Assembly: GCA_947630805.1 (NCBI GenBank)
Contig: CANRIV010000001.1
Location: forward strand, 182,267-246,266
DNA: 64,000 nucleotides
Reading direction: 5' to 3'
Source of the DNA: an uncultured Lachnospiraceae bacterium
GTDB lineage: Bacteria; Bacillota; Clostridia; Lachnospirales; Lachnospiraceae
Both the position numbers and the translations under genes were made by a program. Every line of letters starts with the position of its first letter. Within the stretch, counting starts at the first letter, position 1. Below the pieces are notes generated by a model that did no database searches, was not told the DNA's origin, and worked only from the letters and a program-made list of their open reading frames with translations. Positions 45,340-53,005 of this stretch are shown in pieces.

Positions 45340-46560
45340 ATGGATGAGAAATTAACCTTAAAGAAATTTGAAGAGGCAAGCGAAATTGTAAAAAAAGTCA
45401 CATTGAATACCAACTTAATTTACAGTGATTATTTCAGTCAGCAGACTGGAAATCAAGTTTATATCAAGCCGGAAAATATGCAGTTTACCGGCGCTTATAA
45501 AGTGCGTGGATCCTATTATAAGATCAGTACATTATCTGAGGAAGAAAGAGAGCGGGGATTAATTACGGCGTCCGCCGGAAATCATGCACAGGGCGTTGCA
45601 TATGCAGCGAAACTTTATGGGGTAAAAGCTACAATCGTTATGCCGACAATCACGCCACTGATGAAAGTCAACCGCACAAAAAGCTATGGTGCTGATGTTG
45701 TTTTATACGGTGATGTGTATGATGATGCCTGCAACTACGCATTAAATCTTGCATCGAAGAAAGGATATACCTTTATTCATCCTTTTGATGATTTGGATGT
45801 AGCTGCCGGACAGGGAACGATAGCCATGGAAATCTTTAAAGAATTGCCAACGGTTGACTGCATATTGGTGCCTATCGGAGGCGGAGGTCTTGCTACCGGT
45901 GTAAGTACGCTGGCCAAATTATTAAATCCCCGCATTAAAGTAATCGGTGTGGAACCTGCAAATGCTGCCTGCATGCAGGCTTCTCTCAAAGCAGGAAAAG
46001 TTGTAACACTTCCAAGTGCGAATACGATTGCCGATGGTACTGCAGTAAAAACTCCAGGAGAAAATATCTTTCCTTATATTCAAAAAAATATTGATGAGAT
46101 TATTACAATTAAAGATGAAGAACTGATAGATGCCTTTTTGGATATGGTAGAAAATCACAAAATGGTAGCTGAAAATTCAGGTCTTTTAACGATAGCTGCA
46201 CTGAATCATTTAGATATGAAAGATAAAAAAATTGTCTCCATTATCAGTGGTGGAAACATGGATATTATCACAATGTCTTCCATTTTACAGCACGGACTGA
46301 TTCAACGGGGCCGCGTATTTACCGTTTCTGTACTGTTGCCGGATAAACCGGGCGAACTGGTAAAAGTAGCAAACAAAATTGCACAGCAACAGGGAAATGT
46401 TATTCGATTGGAACACAATCAGTTTGTCAGCGTCAACAGAAACGCTGCAGTGGAATTAAAAGTTACGCTGGAATGTTTCGGACATGAACACAAAAAGCAG
46501 ATTCTGAATGCTTTAAGCGAAGCGGGATACAATCCGACAGAACAAGCTCCGAATTTATAA
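45340..46560 (+). CDS. ilvA: Threonine ammonia-lyase
   Basis: PLP enzyme converting threonine to 2-oxobutyrate and ammonia. The 406-residue protein has the PLP lysine in FTGAYKVRGSYYKI, ASAGNHAQGVAYAA, the Gly-rich phosphate loop VPIGGGGLATGV and a C-terminal ACT domain (about 330-403). This length with one ACT domain matches the TdcB/YgeX-like catabolic or clostridial type rather than the 500-residue biosynthetic enzyme. The gene is unrelated to ftsY and ylxM on either side and ends at a strong terminator. Confidence 0.92.
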   Translation: MDEKLTLKKFEEASEIVKKVTLNTNLIYSDYFSQQTGNQVYIKPENMQFTGAYKVRGSYYKISTLSEEERERGLITASAGNHAQGVAYAAKLYGVKATIVMPTITPLMKVNRTKSYGADVVLYGDVYDDACNYALNLASKKGYTFIHPFDDLDVAAGQGTIAMEIFKELPTVDCILVPIGGGGLATGVSTLAKLLNPRIKVIGVEPANAACMQASLKAGKVVTLPSANTIADGTAVKTPGENIFPYIQKNIDEIITIKDEELIDAFLDMVENHKMVAENSGLLTIAALNHLDMKDKKIVSIISGGNMDIITMSSILQHGLIQRGRVFTVSVLLPDKPGELVKVANKIAQQQGNVIRLEHNQFVSVNRNAAVELKVTLECFGHEHKKQILNALSEAGYNPTEQAPNL

Positions 46561-46598
46561 AAAATAAATGAGATGCACACTCATTTGTTTTTATCAGG

Positions 46599-46636
46599 AA
46601 AAGAGGTGTCAAGAAAAAACACTTGACACCTCTTTT
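46599..46636 (+). terminator. Strong terminator after ilvA
   Basis: A perfect 15-base stem AAAAGAGGTGTCAAG (46599-46613) / CTTGACACCTCTTTT (46622-46636) with an 8-base A-rich loop. The TTGACA inside the 3' arm is also the -35 box of the next promoter. Confidence 0.88.
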
Positions 46637-46651
46637 CTGTTGTTGTATGAT
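46623..46651 (+). promoter_or_regulatory. Promoter for ylxM-ffh, overlapping the ilvA terminator
   Basis: Perfect TTGACA (46623-46628), a 17-base spacer and TATGAT (46646-46651). The -35 box and part of the spacer are in the terminator's 3' arm. Confidence 0.75.
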
Positions 46652-46677
46652 ACCTGATGGAAATAAGGTGATGATTG

Positions 46678-47013
46678 ATGAAAGATATTTTGAAAAGTTC
46701 TCTTTTGTATGATTTTTATGGAGAATTACTGACAGAACATCAAAAAGAAATTTATGAAGATTTTATTCTGAATGATTTCAGTCTGGGCGAGATAGCACAG
46801 GAACGTGGAATTTCCCGGCAGGGTGTACACGATATGGTAAAAAGATGTGACAAAATTTTAAACGGATATGAAGAAAAATTACATTTGGTGGAACGTTTTT
46901 CCAGAACAGAAGAAAATGTAAAGAAAATCTGTTGCCTTGCCGACAGTGAAAATAATCCGGAAAATATTGCCCAGATAAAAAAAATCGCCGAAGAAATTTT
47001 AGAACATTGTTAG
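46678..47013 (+). CDS. ylxM: YlxM/UPF0122 helix-turn-helix protein
   Basis: A 111-residue putative DNA-binding protein regularly encoded just before ffh and thought to modulate the SRP pathway. The sigma-70 region 4-like helix-turn-helix lies at about 18-65 (LTEHQKEIYEDFILNDFSLGEIAQERGISRQGVHDMVKR). I choose ATG 46678, 7 bases after AAGGTG. A TTG just before would add one residue. The ffh start lies 11 bases after the stop. Confidence 0.9.
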   Translation: MKDILKSSLLYDFYGELLTEHQKEIYEDFILNDFSLGEIAQERGISRQGVHDMVKRCDKILNGYEEKLHLVERFSRTEENVKKICCLADSENNPENIAQIKKIAEEILEHC

Positions 47014-47024
47014 GAGGTAGGGCT

Positions 47025-48371
47025 TTGGCATTTGAAAGCTTATCCGACAAATTACAAAATATATTTAAAAATCTAAGAAGTAAAGGACGGCTGAAAGAGG
47101 AAGACGTCAAACAGGCATTAAAAGAAGTAAAAATTGCTTTGTTGGAAGCAGATGTAAATTTTAAAGTCGTAAAAGATTTTACCAAAAAGATTACAGAAAG
47201 AGCCGTTGGAGCCGATGTTATGAACAGTTTAACACCGGGACAGATGGTAATAAAAATCGTCAATGAAGAACTCACTGCACTGATGGGCTCGGAAACAACA
47301 GAACTCAAACTGCTGCCTGACAATGAAGTGACTGTTATCATGATGATGGGACTGCAAGGTGCCGGAAAGACGACAACTGCTGCAAAGATTGCGGGAATTT
47401 TAAAATCAAAAGGAAAACGGCCTTTGCTGGCAGCCTGCGATGTTTACAGACCGGCCGCTATCGAACAGTTGAAAATCAACGGAGAAAAGCAACAAGTTCC
47501 CGTATTTTCCATGGGAGACAGGCAGAAACCGCTTAATATCGCAAAAGCTGCGATAGAACACGCCAAAAAGAATAACAATAACGTTGTTATTTTAGATACT
47601 GCTGGCCGGCTTCATGTAGATGAAGATATGATGAATGAACTGGTGGAAATCAGAGATAACGTTTTGTTGACTCAGACAATTCTGGTTGTTGATGCCATGA
47701 CCGGACAAGATGCCGTCAATGTTGCAAAAGAATTTAACGAAAAAATAGGTATTGATGGCATTATTGTGACAAAACTGGACGGCGATACCCGTGGTGGCGC
47801 GGCACTTTCCATCAAGGCTGTAACAGGCAGACCAATTCTTTATATTGGTATGGGAGAAAAATTATCGGATTTGGAACAGTTTCATCCTGACCGAATGGCA
47901 TCCCGTATTCTTGGAATGGGAGATGTATTATCTCTCATTGAAAAAGCAGAACAGTCTATTGATGCCCAAAAAGCAAAAGAGATGGAACAACGGCTGCGAA
48001 AAGCACAGTTCACTTTTGATGATTATCTGGATTATATGGGTCAGATAAAAAATATGGGAGGTTTGTCTTCTCTACTGAATATGATACCCGGTGTGGGAGG
48101 ACAGATAAAAGAAGATATGCTTCCAGACGATAAACAGTTGGGAAAAATAGAAGCAATGATATTTTCCATGACGAAGGAAGAACGGGGAAATCCGGATTTA
48201 ATGAATCCATCTCGCAAACAGCGCATTGCAAAAGGCGCCGGTGTAGATATCAGCGAAGTCAACAAGCTGGTAAAACAATTTGAACAGGCGAGAAAAATGA
48301 TGAAAAATATTCCCGGAATGATGGGAGCAAAAGGAAAAAAAAGAGGATTTAAAATGCCTTTTGGCTTTTAA
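47025..48371 (+). CDS. ffh: Signal recognition particle protein Ffh (TTG start)
   Basis: SRP GTPase that binds signal peptides at the ribosome and 4.5S/6S RNA. The 448-residue protein has the N domain (AFESLSDKLQNIFKNLRSKGRL), GTPase motifs GLQGAGKTTTAAKIA (about 109), DVYRPAAIEQL, DTAGRLHVDEDMM and TKLDGDTRGGA, and a Met-rich M domain (about 300-445) for signal peptides. The start is TTG 47025, seven bases after AGGAGG. An upstream in-frame ATG at 47007 has no ribosome site and overlaps ylxM. Confidence 0.95.
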   Translation: MAFESLSDKLQNIFKNLRSKGRLKEEDVKQALKEVKIALLEADVNFKVVKDFTKKITERAVGADVMNSLTPGQMVIKIVNEELTALMGSETTELKLLPDNEVTVIMMMGLQGAGKTTTAAKIAGILKSKGKRPLLAACDVYRPAAIEQLKINGEKQQVPVFSMGDRQKPLNIAKAAIEHAKKNNNNVVILDTAGRLHVDEDMMNELVEIRDNVLLTQTILVVDAMTGQDAVNVAKEFNEKIGIDGIIVTKLDGDTRGGAALSIKAVTGRPILYIGMGEKLSDLEQFHPDRMASRILGMGDVLSLIEKAEQSIDAQKAKEMEQRLRKAQFTFDDYLDYMGQIKNMGGLSSLLNMIPGVGGQIKEDMLPDDKQLGKIEAMIFSMTKEERGNPDLMNPSRKQRIAKGAGVDISEVNKLVKQFEQARKMMKNIPGMMGAKGKKRGFKMPFGF

Positions 48372-48412
48372 ACATATAGAAAATCAATTTATTTTACGGA
48401 GGTAAAGAAAAA

Positions 48413-48658
48413 ATGGCAGTTAAAATCAGATTAAAGAGAATGGGAAAGAAAAGACATCCTTTCTACAGAATAGTAGTTGCTGATTCAAGAGCCCCAAGAG
48501 ATGGGAGATTTATTGAAGAACTCGGAACTTATGATCCAAATCAGGATCCAAGTATCTTCAATTTAAATGAAGAAGCTGCAAAAAAATGGTTAGCAACAGG
48601 AGCTCAGCCAACAGAAACTGTCGGAAAGCTTTTAAAAATCGCCGGTATTGAAAAATAA
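48413..48658 (+). CDS. rpsP: 30S ribosomal protein S16
   Basis: The 81-residue protein begins [42 protein letters not shown], the family signature. It opens the classical rpsP-khpA-rimM-trmD-rplS group. GGAGG lies ahead of the ATG. Confidence 0.98.
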   Translation: MAVKIRLKRMGKKRHPFYRIVVADSRAPRDGRFIEELGTYDPNQDPSIFNLNEEAAKKWLATGAQPTETVGKLLKIAGIEK

Positions 48659-48676
48659 TGTTAGGAGGGCGAATTT

Positions 48677-48904
48677 ATGAAAGAATTGGTTGAAACAATT
48701 GCAAAAGCACTTGTTGACTCTCCGGACGAAGTAATTGTCACTGAGACTGAGACAGAGAGGGAAATTATACTCCAACTTCACGTAGTCCAGGAAGATATGG
48801 GAAAAGTTATCGGAAAACAGGGAAGAATTGCCAAAGCAATCCGTTCTGTCGTAAAAGCAGCGGCTTCCAAATGCGATAAAAAAGTTAAAGTGGAAATACA
48901 GTAA
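48677..48904 (+). CDS. khpA: KH-domain RNA-binding protein KhpA
   Basis: A 75-residue single KH domain with the loop GKVIGKQGRIAKAIRSVVKAA that contacts RNA (GxxG type: GKQG). In Gram-positives it pairs with KhpB/Jag to bind many small RNAs and influence cell-wall growth. KhpB is not in this window. TTAGGAGG precedes the ATG. A terminator-like hairpin separates it from rimM. Confidence 0.93.
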   Translation: MKELVETIAKALVDSPDEVIVTETETEREIILQLHVVQEDMGKVIGKQGRIAKAIRSVVKAAASKCDKKVKVEIQ

Positions 48905-48968
48905 AGGATAGGACAAAATAATAAAATATTATTTTAAATGTCTTAATATCACTTTGATACAAGTGCAG

Positions 48969-49002
48969 CAAGGCTGGTTTTTGCCAGCCTTGTATATTTT
49001 TT
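48969..49002 (+). terminator. Terminator or attenuator between khpA and rimM
   Basis: CAAGGCTGG (48969-48977) and CCAGCCTTG (48984-48992) pair perfectly with loop TTTTTG, then TATATTTTTT. It lies 12 bases before the rimM start, inside an otherwise continuous operon. Confidence 0.78.
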
Positions 49003-49013
49003 GAAAGGTTATT

Positions 49014-49526
49014 ATGGAAAATTATTTAAGAGTCGGGGTGATAAGCAGCACCCATGGCGTTCATGGAGAAGCAAAAATATATCCTACCACCGACGATATA
49101 AAGAGATTTGATTACTTAAAAGAAGCTCTGATTGATACGGGAAAAGAATATATTCCCGTCCATGTCACAGGAGTAAAATATTTTAAAAATATGGTAATTC
49201 TTAAATTTAAAGAATTTGACAATATAGATCAGATTTTACCATACCGTGGAATGGATCTTCTTGTCACAAGAGAAAATGCCATTCCTTTAAAAAAAGGGGA
49301 GTACTTTGTTGCAGATCTTATCGGCTGCCAGGTAATTACAGAAAAGGGAGAACAACTGGGAGAATTGGTAGATGTCTTACAGACCGGAGCAAACAAGGTA
49401 TATGTCGTGAAAACAACTACGGGCAGAGAAATCCTGCTTCCCGCAATTAAAGACTGTATTTTAGAAAAAGATATTGAAAACAAAAAAATTAAAGTTCATA
49501 TTATGAAAGGATTACTGGATGAATGA
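49014..49526 (+). CDS. rimM: Ribosome maturation factor RimM
   Basis: Helps assemble the 30S head by acting on S19 and 16S rRNA. The 170-residue protein has the N-terminal RimM domain (LRVGVISSTHGVHGEAKIYPTTDD) and the C-terminal PRC barrel (KKGEYFVADLIGCQVITEKGEQLGEL, then EILLPAIKDCI). It overlaps trmD by four bases (ATGA), meaning coupled translation. Confidence 0.95.
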   Translation: MENYLRVGVISSTHGVHGEAKIYPTTDDIKRFDYLKEALIDTGKEYIPVHVTGVKYFKNMVILKFKEFDNIDQILPYRGMDLLVTRENAIPLKKGEYFVADLIGCQVITEKGEQLGELVDVLQTGANKVYVVKTTTGREILLPAIKDCILEKDIENKKIKVHIMKGLLDE

Positions 49527-50263
49527 ATTTTCATGTTTTAACATTATTCCCGGAAATGATTGACCAGGGAGTTCATACAAGTATTACCGGCAGAGCGATT
49601 GACAAAGGTATCATTCGTGTCAATACCGTGAATATAAGAGATTTTGCAGGAAATAAATACGGACAGGTAGATGACTACCCCTATGGTGGCGGTGCGGGAA
49701 TGGTAATGCAGCCGGGACCGGTATATCAGAGTTATCAATCTGTTATACAGCAAATAGGATATAAACCGAGAGTAATCTATCTCACCCCGCAGGGAAATGT
49801 ATTTCATCAAAAAATGGCAGAAGAATTTTCTCAGGACGAAGATATTATTTTTCTGTGCGGCCATTATGAAGGAATTGATGAACGTGTTTTGGAAATGATT
49901 GTAACAGACTATGTATCCATTGGCGATTATGTGCTAACCGGTGGGGAACTTCCATCTATGGTAGTAATGGATGCCGTGTCCCGCCTGATTCCGGGCGTTT
50001 TAAATAATGATGTTTCAGCAGAATTTGAATCTTTTCATGATAATCTTCTGGAATATCCCCAATATACACGTCCGGTAGAATTTATGGGAAAAAAAGTGCC
50101 TGAAATTTTGCTGTCTGGAAACCATCCAAAAGTGGAACAGTGGCGAAGAGAACAATCCATTCTCCGCACAATGAAACAACGGCCAGATTTAATAAAATCT
50201 GCAAATTTAACAGAAGAAGAGGAGCGGTTTATCCAATCATTAAAGTCCAAAAATACGAAATAG
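49523..50263 (+). CDS. trmD: tRNA (guanine(37)-N(1))-methyltransferase
   Basis: Methylates G37 next to the anticodon to prevent frameshifting. The 246-residue SPOUT enzyme shows MNFHVLTLFPEMID, DDYPYGGGAGMVMQPGP, LCGHYEGIDERV and SIGDYVLTGGELPSMVVMDAVSRLIPGV, which form the knotted SAM site. Length is normal. Confidence 0.97.
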   Translation: MNFHVLTLFPEMIDQGVHTSITGRAIDKGIIRVNTVNIRDFAGNKYGQVDDYPYGGGAGMVMQPGPVYQSYQSVIQQIGYKPRVIYLTPQGNVFHQKMAEEFSQDEDIIFLCGHYEGIDERVLEMIVTDYVSIGDYVLTGGELPSMVVMDAVSRLIPGVLNNDVSAEFESFHDNLLEYPQYTRPVEFMGKKVPEILLSGNHPKVEQWRREQSILRTMKQRPDLIKSANLTEEEERFIQSLKSKNTK

Positions 50264-50266
50264 GAC

Positions 50267-50295
50267 TTGCAAAATAAAATAAGGTATGTTAATAT
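50267..50295 (+). promoter_or_regulatory. Promoter for rplS
   Basis: TTGCAA (50267-50272), a 17-base spacer and TAATAT (50290-50295) start just after the trmD stop and give an rplS leader of about 95 bases. Confidence 0.6.
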
Positions 50296-50395
50296 AACAA
50301 ATGCTGTATAAAAAAAGATGGTCCTCTGTTACGTATTGTGTTTTATCACAAATTGATTTTGTATTAAGAACATCGGAATAAATAAGGAGGCAGAT

Positions 50396-50740
50396 ATGCA
50401 GGAATTAATCAAAGAAATTGAGGCAGCTCAGATAAAAGATGTTGCAGACTTCAGAGTGGGAGATACCGTCAAGGTACATGCCAAAATTGTAGAAGGAAAC
50501 AGAGAAAGAATTCAGGTTTTTGAAGGTCTTGTCATGAAAAAACAGGGCGCAAGCAACAGAGCTACTTTTACAGTAAGAAAAAATTCGAATGGAATTGGCG
50601 TTGAGAGAACATGGCCATTATACTCACCTACAATCGCTAAAATTGAAGTAGTGAGAAAGGGTAAAGTAAGAAGAGCAAAACTCAACTACATCAGAAGCAG
50701 AGTGGGTAAGGCTGCTAAGGTAAAAGAATTAGTAAAATAA
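50396..50740 (+). CDS. rplS: 50S ribosomal protein L19
   Basis: A 114-residue ribosomal protein with the family blocks [54 protein letters not shown] and the basic end [24 protein letters not shown]. It has its own promoter within the operon. AAGGAGG precedes the ATG. Confidence 0.98.
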   Translation: MQELIKEIEAAQIKDVADFRVGDTVKVHAKIVEGNRERIQVFEGLVMKKQGASNRATFTVRKNSNGIGVERTWPLYSPTIAKIEVVRKGKVRRAKLNYIRSRVGKAAKVKELVK

Positions 50741-50755
50741 TTACGACGAATTTGC

Positions 50756-50789
50756 AAAAGGAGCGAGAACACAGACTCGTTCCTTTTTT
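50756..50789 (+). terminator. Terminator after rplS
   Basis: AAAAGGAGCGAG (50756-50767) pairs with CTCGTTCCTTTT (50776-50787), one wobble, loop 8, then more Ts. Confidence 0.82.
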
Positions 50790-50865
50790 CTATGATAGAA
50801 ATCATGAGACAATCTCTTATAGAATAGGAAACACTTTTTTAAAAATGATAAAGGAGGGCGCTGCT

Positions 50866-51705
50866 ATGGAGTATCAATGGTATCCCGGTCACATGACCAG
50901 AGCAATGCGTCAAATGAAAGAAGATATAAAATTAATCGACCTGGTAATCGAGCTGCTGGATGCAAGAATTCCACTTAGCAGTAGAAATCCTGATATTGAC
51001 CGTTTGGGTCAGGGAAAATCCCGGCTGATATTATTAAATAAATCTGATTTGGCGGATGAAGCGCAGACAGCGCAATGGATTCACTATTTTCAAGAAATGG
51101 GAATTACCGCGTTAAAAATCAATTCTAAAAATAAGCAGGGCATAAAAGAAATCAATCATTGTGTAATGCTTGTATGTCAGAAAAAAATAGAACGTGATAA
51201 TCGAAGAGGAATTCGTAACCGTCCCATCCGCTCCATGGTCGTAGGAATTCCAAATGTCGGGAAATCTACATTTATTAATGCCTATGCCGGACGTTCCTGC
51301 GCCAAAACCGGAAACAAACCCGGTGTAACAAAAGGAAAACAATGGATTAAACTCAGTAAAACGTTGGAACTGCTTGATACTCCCGGTGTATTATGGCCTA
51401 AATTCGATGATAAAAAAACAGGTCTTCATCTGGCATTGATTGGCTCTATGAACGATAATAATCTGGATATGACAGAACTGGCATACCAATTAATTAAAAT
51501 TCTTTCAGAACGCTATCCGGATGCACTTCGTTCCAGATATCAAATTGCCGGAAATGAAGATCCTGTCGAGGTATTATATCAGATTGCAGAAGTACGCGGA
51601 TGCAAATTAAAAGGAAATCGGCCGGATATTGATAAAACCAGCGCTATTATTTTAGATGATTTTCGGAGCGGTAAATTGGGAAAGATTACTTTAGATCGTA
51701 TATAG
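50866..51705 (+). CDS. rbgA: Ribosome biogenesis GTPase YlqF/RbgA
   Basis: Circularly permuted GTPase needed for late 50S assembly (L16, L27, L36 incorporation). The 279-residue protein has the motifs in permuted order: G4 NKSD early (about 57-62), then G1 GIPNVGKST (about 127-135), G3 LLDTPGVLWP, and a C-terminal helical domain. I choose ATG 50866, seven bases after AAGGAGGG. The frame is open to 50752, but that part overlaps the rplS terminator. rnhB follows at once. Confidence 0.95.
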   Translation: MEYQWYPGHMTRAMRQMKEDIKLIDLVIELLDARIPLSSRNPDIDRLGQGKSRLILLNKSDLADEAQTAQWIHYFQEMGITALKINSKNKQGIKEINHCVMLVCQKKIERDNRRGIRNRPIRSMVVGIPNVGKSTFINAYAGRSCAKTGNKPGVTKGKQWIKLSKTLELLDTPGVLWPKFDDKKTGLHLALIGSMNDNNLDMTELAYQLIKILSERYPDALRSRYQIAGNEDPVEVLYQIAEVRGCKLKGNRPDIDKTSAIILDDFRSGKLGKITLDRI

Positions 51706-51715
51706 AGGTAAAACA

Positions 51716-52501
51716 ATGGAAAACATCAGTCAGATTCAAAAAAAATATAAAGAGACTTCCATGGATAAAATGCAGAATTTTATTGATACATATCAAGAAG
51801 ATTCCCGCACAGGAGTACAGGCGTTGGTACAAAAAGGTGAAAAACAGCTGGAGCGTTTAAAAAAAGAGATTGCACGCAGTTATCAGCTTCAAAAATTTGA
51901 ACGCCAATATTCCGATTACCAATATATTTGTGGTGTAGACGAGGTGGGAAGAGGTCCTCTTGCGGGACCTGTTGTAGCAGGTGCTGTAATTCTTCCTAAA
52001 AATTGTGATATTTTATATATCAATGACTCAAAAAAACTTTCTGCGGCAAAAAGAGAAGAATTAGCAAAAATTATTATGGAGAAAGCTGTCAGCGTCCAAA
52101 CTGCACAGGTTTCCCCACAGGATATTGATAAAATAAATATATTACAGGCTACTTACATAGCAATGAAAAAAGCGATTGACAGCCTGTCCCCTTCTCCGGA
52201 TCTTCTGCTGAATGACGCCGTTACGATACCGGGAATTCAAATCCGTCAGGTACCGATTATTAAAGGGGATGCCAAAAGTATCTCCATCGGTGCGGCCAGC
52301 ATTATTGCAAAAGTAACGAGAGATGCCATTATGACAGAATACGACAAATTATATCCGGAATACGATTTTGCTTCTAATAAGGGATATGGCTCGGCAAAAC
52401 ATATTGAAGCTTTAAAAAAATATGGGCCTTGTCCGATTCACAGAAAGACTTTTATAAAAAATTTTGTTTCTGATGATTCTAAGGGTAAATATATTTTGTA
52501 A
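51716..52501 (+). CDS. rnhB: Ribonuclease HII
   Basis: Removes ribonucleotides from DNA. The 261-residue protein has a helical N-terminal extension (about 1-65) found in Firmicute RnhB, then the catalytic core CGVDEVGRGPLAGPVVAGAVIL with Asp-Glu ligands, INDSKKLSAAKR, the downstream Asp in LLLNDAVTIPG, and KGYGSAKHIEALKKYGPCPIHRKTF. rbgA-rnhB-yraN is a standard Firmicute arrangement. Confidence 0.96.
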   Translation: MENISQIQKKYKETSMDKMQNFIDTYQEDSRTGVQALVQKGEKQLERLKKEIARSYQLQKFERQYSDYQYICGVDEVGRGPLAGPVVAGAVILPKNCDILYINDSKKLSAAKREELAKIIMEKAVSVQTAQVSPQDIDKINILQATYIAMKKAIDSLSPSPDLLLNDAVTIPGIQIRQVPIIKGDAKSISIGAASIIAKVTRDAIMTEYDKLYPEYDFASNKGYGSAKHIEALKKYGPCPIHRKTFIKNFVSDDSKGKYIL

Positions 52502-52525
52502 AAATAAATAAAGTCGGGGGACTGT

Positions 52526-52876
52526 ATGAATTCAAGGATTGCAGGAGATTATTATGAATCGATGGCGGCAGAGTATCTGCAGCACAATGGATTTCAAATT
52601 ATAGAACGCAACTACAAGTGTAAATTTGGAGAAATTGATATTATTGCCAAGAAAAATAATACCATTTCTTTTATTGAAGTAAAATATCGGAAAAATACGG
52701 ACTTTGGATATGCAATAGAAGCTGTTTCTAAAGAAAAACAGAACAGAATCAGGAAAACAGCAGCATATTACATCAAAGAGCGAAAGCCTGAGAAAAATAC
52801 TGCCTATAGTTTTGACATCGTTTTGATTCAGGGCAAAATCATGGAATATTATTCTAATTGTTTTGGAGGAATGTAA
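52526..52876 (+). CDS. YraN family endonuclease-like protein (UPF0102)
   Basis: A 116-residue protein with the Holliday-junction-resolvase-like fold: GDYYESMAAEYLQHNGFQIIERNY, the acidic pair in KFGEIDIIAKKNNTISFIEVKYRK (GEIDII and EVK) and the Phe-Asp near the end. The role is not established, and DNA or RNA cleavage is suggested only by fold. GGGGGA is a moderate ribosome site. A 15-base piece of its 3' part is repeated shortly after the gene. Confidence 0.9.
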   Translation: MNSRIAGDYYESMAAEYLQHNGFQIIERNYKCKFGEIDIIAKKNNTISFIEVKYRKNTDFGYAIEAVSKEKQNRIRKTAAYYIKERKPEKNTAYSFDIVLIQGKIMEYYSNCFGGM

Positions 52877-52955
52877 TATGGGATGCTTTATCAAAGCCTG
52901 AGAAAAACTGCATTGAAATTTATGAAAAATACAGCGAATAGAAACAGAATAACGA

Positions 52956-52984
52956 TTTACAAATAATGTATGTTATTGTAAAAT
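52956..52984 (+). promoter_or_regulatory. Promoter for der with overlapping inverted repeat
   Basis: TTTACA (52956-52961), a 17-base spacer and TAAAAT (52979-52984). The two boxes fall in the halves of an imperfect inverted repeat TTTACAAATAA / TTATTGTAAA. Confidence 0.6.
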
Positions 52985-53005
52985 TTAGTGGTAGGAGAAA
53001 ATGAA

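Noticed and set aside
50296..50395. L19-type ribosomal leader before rplS
   Set aside because: The leader has a TTGTG/CACAA hairpin, but I cannot match it to the known leader structure by eye.
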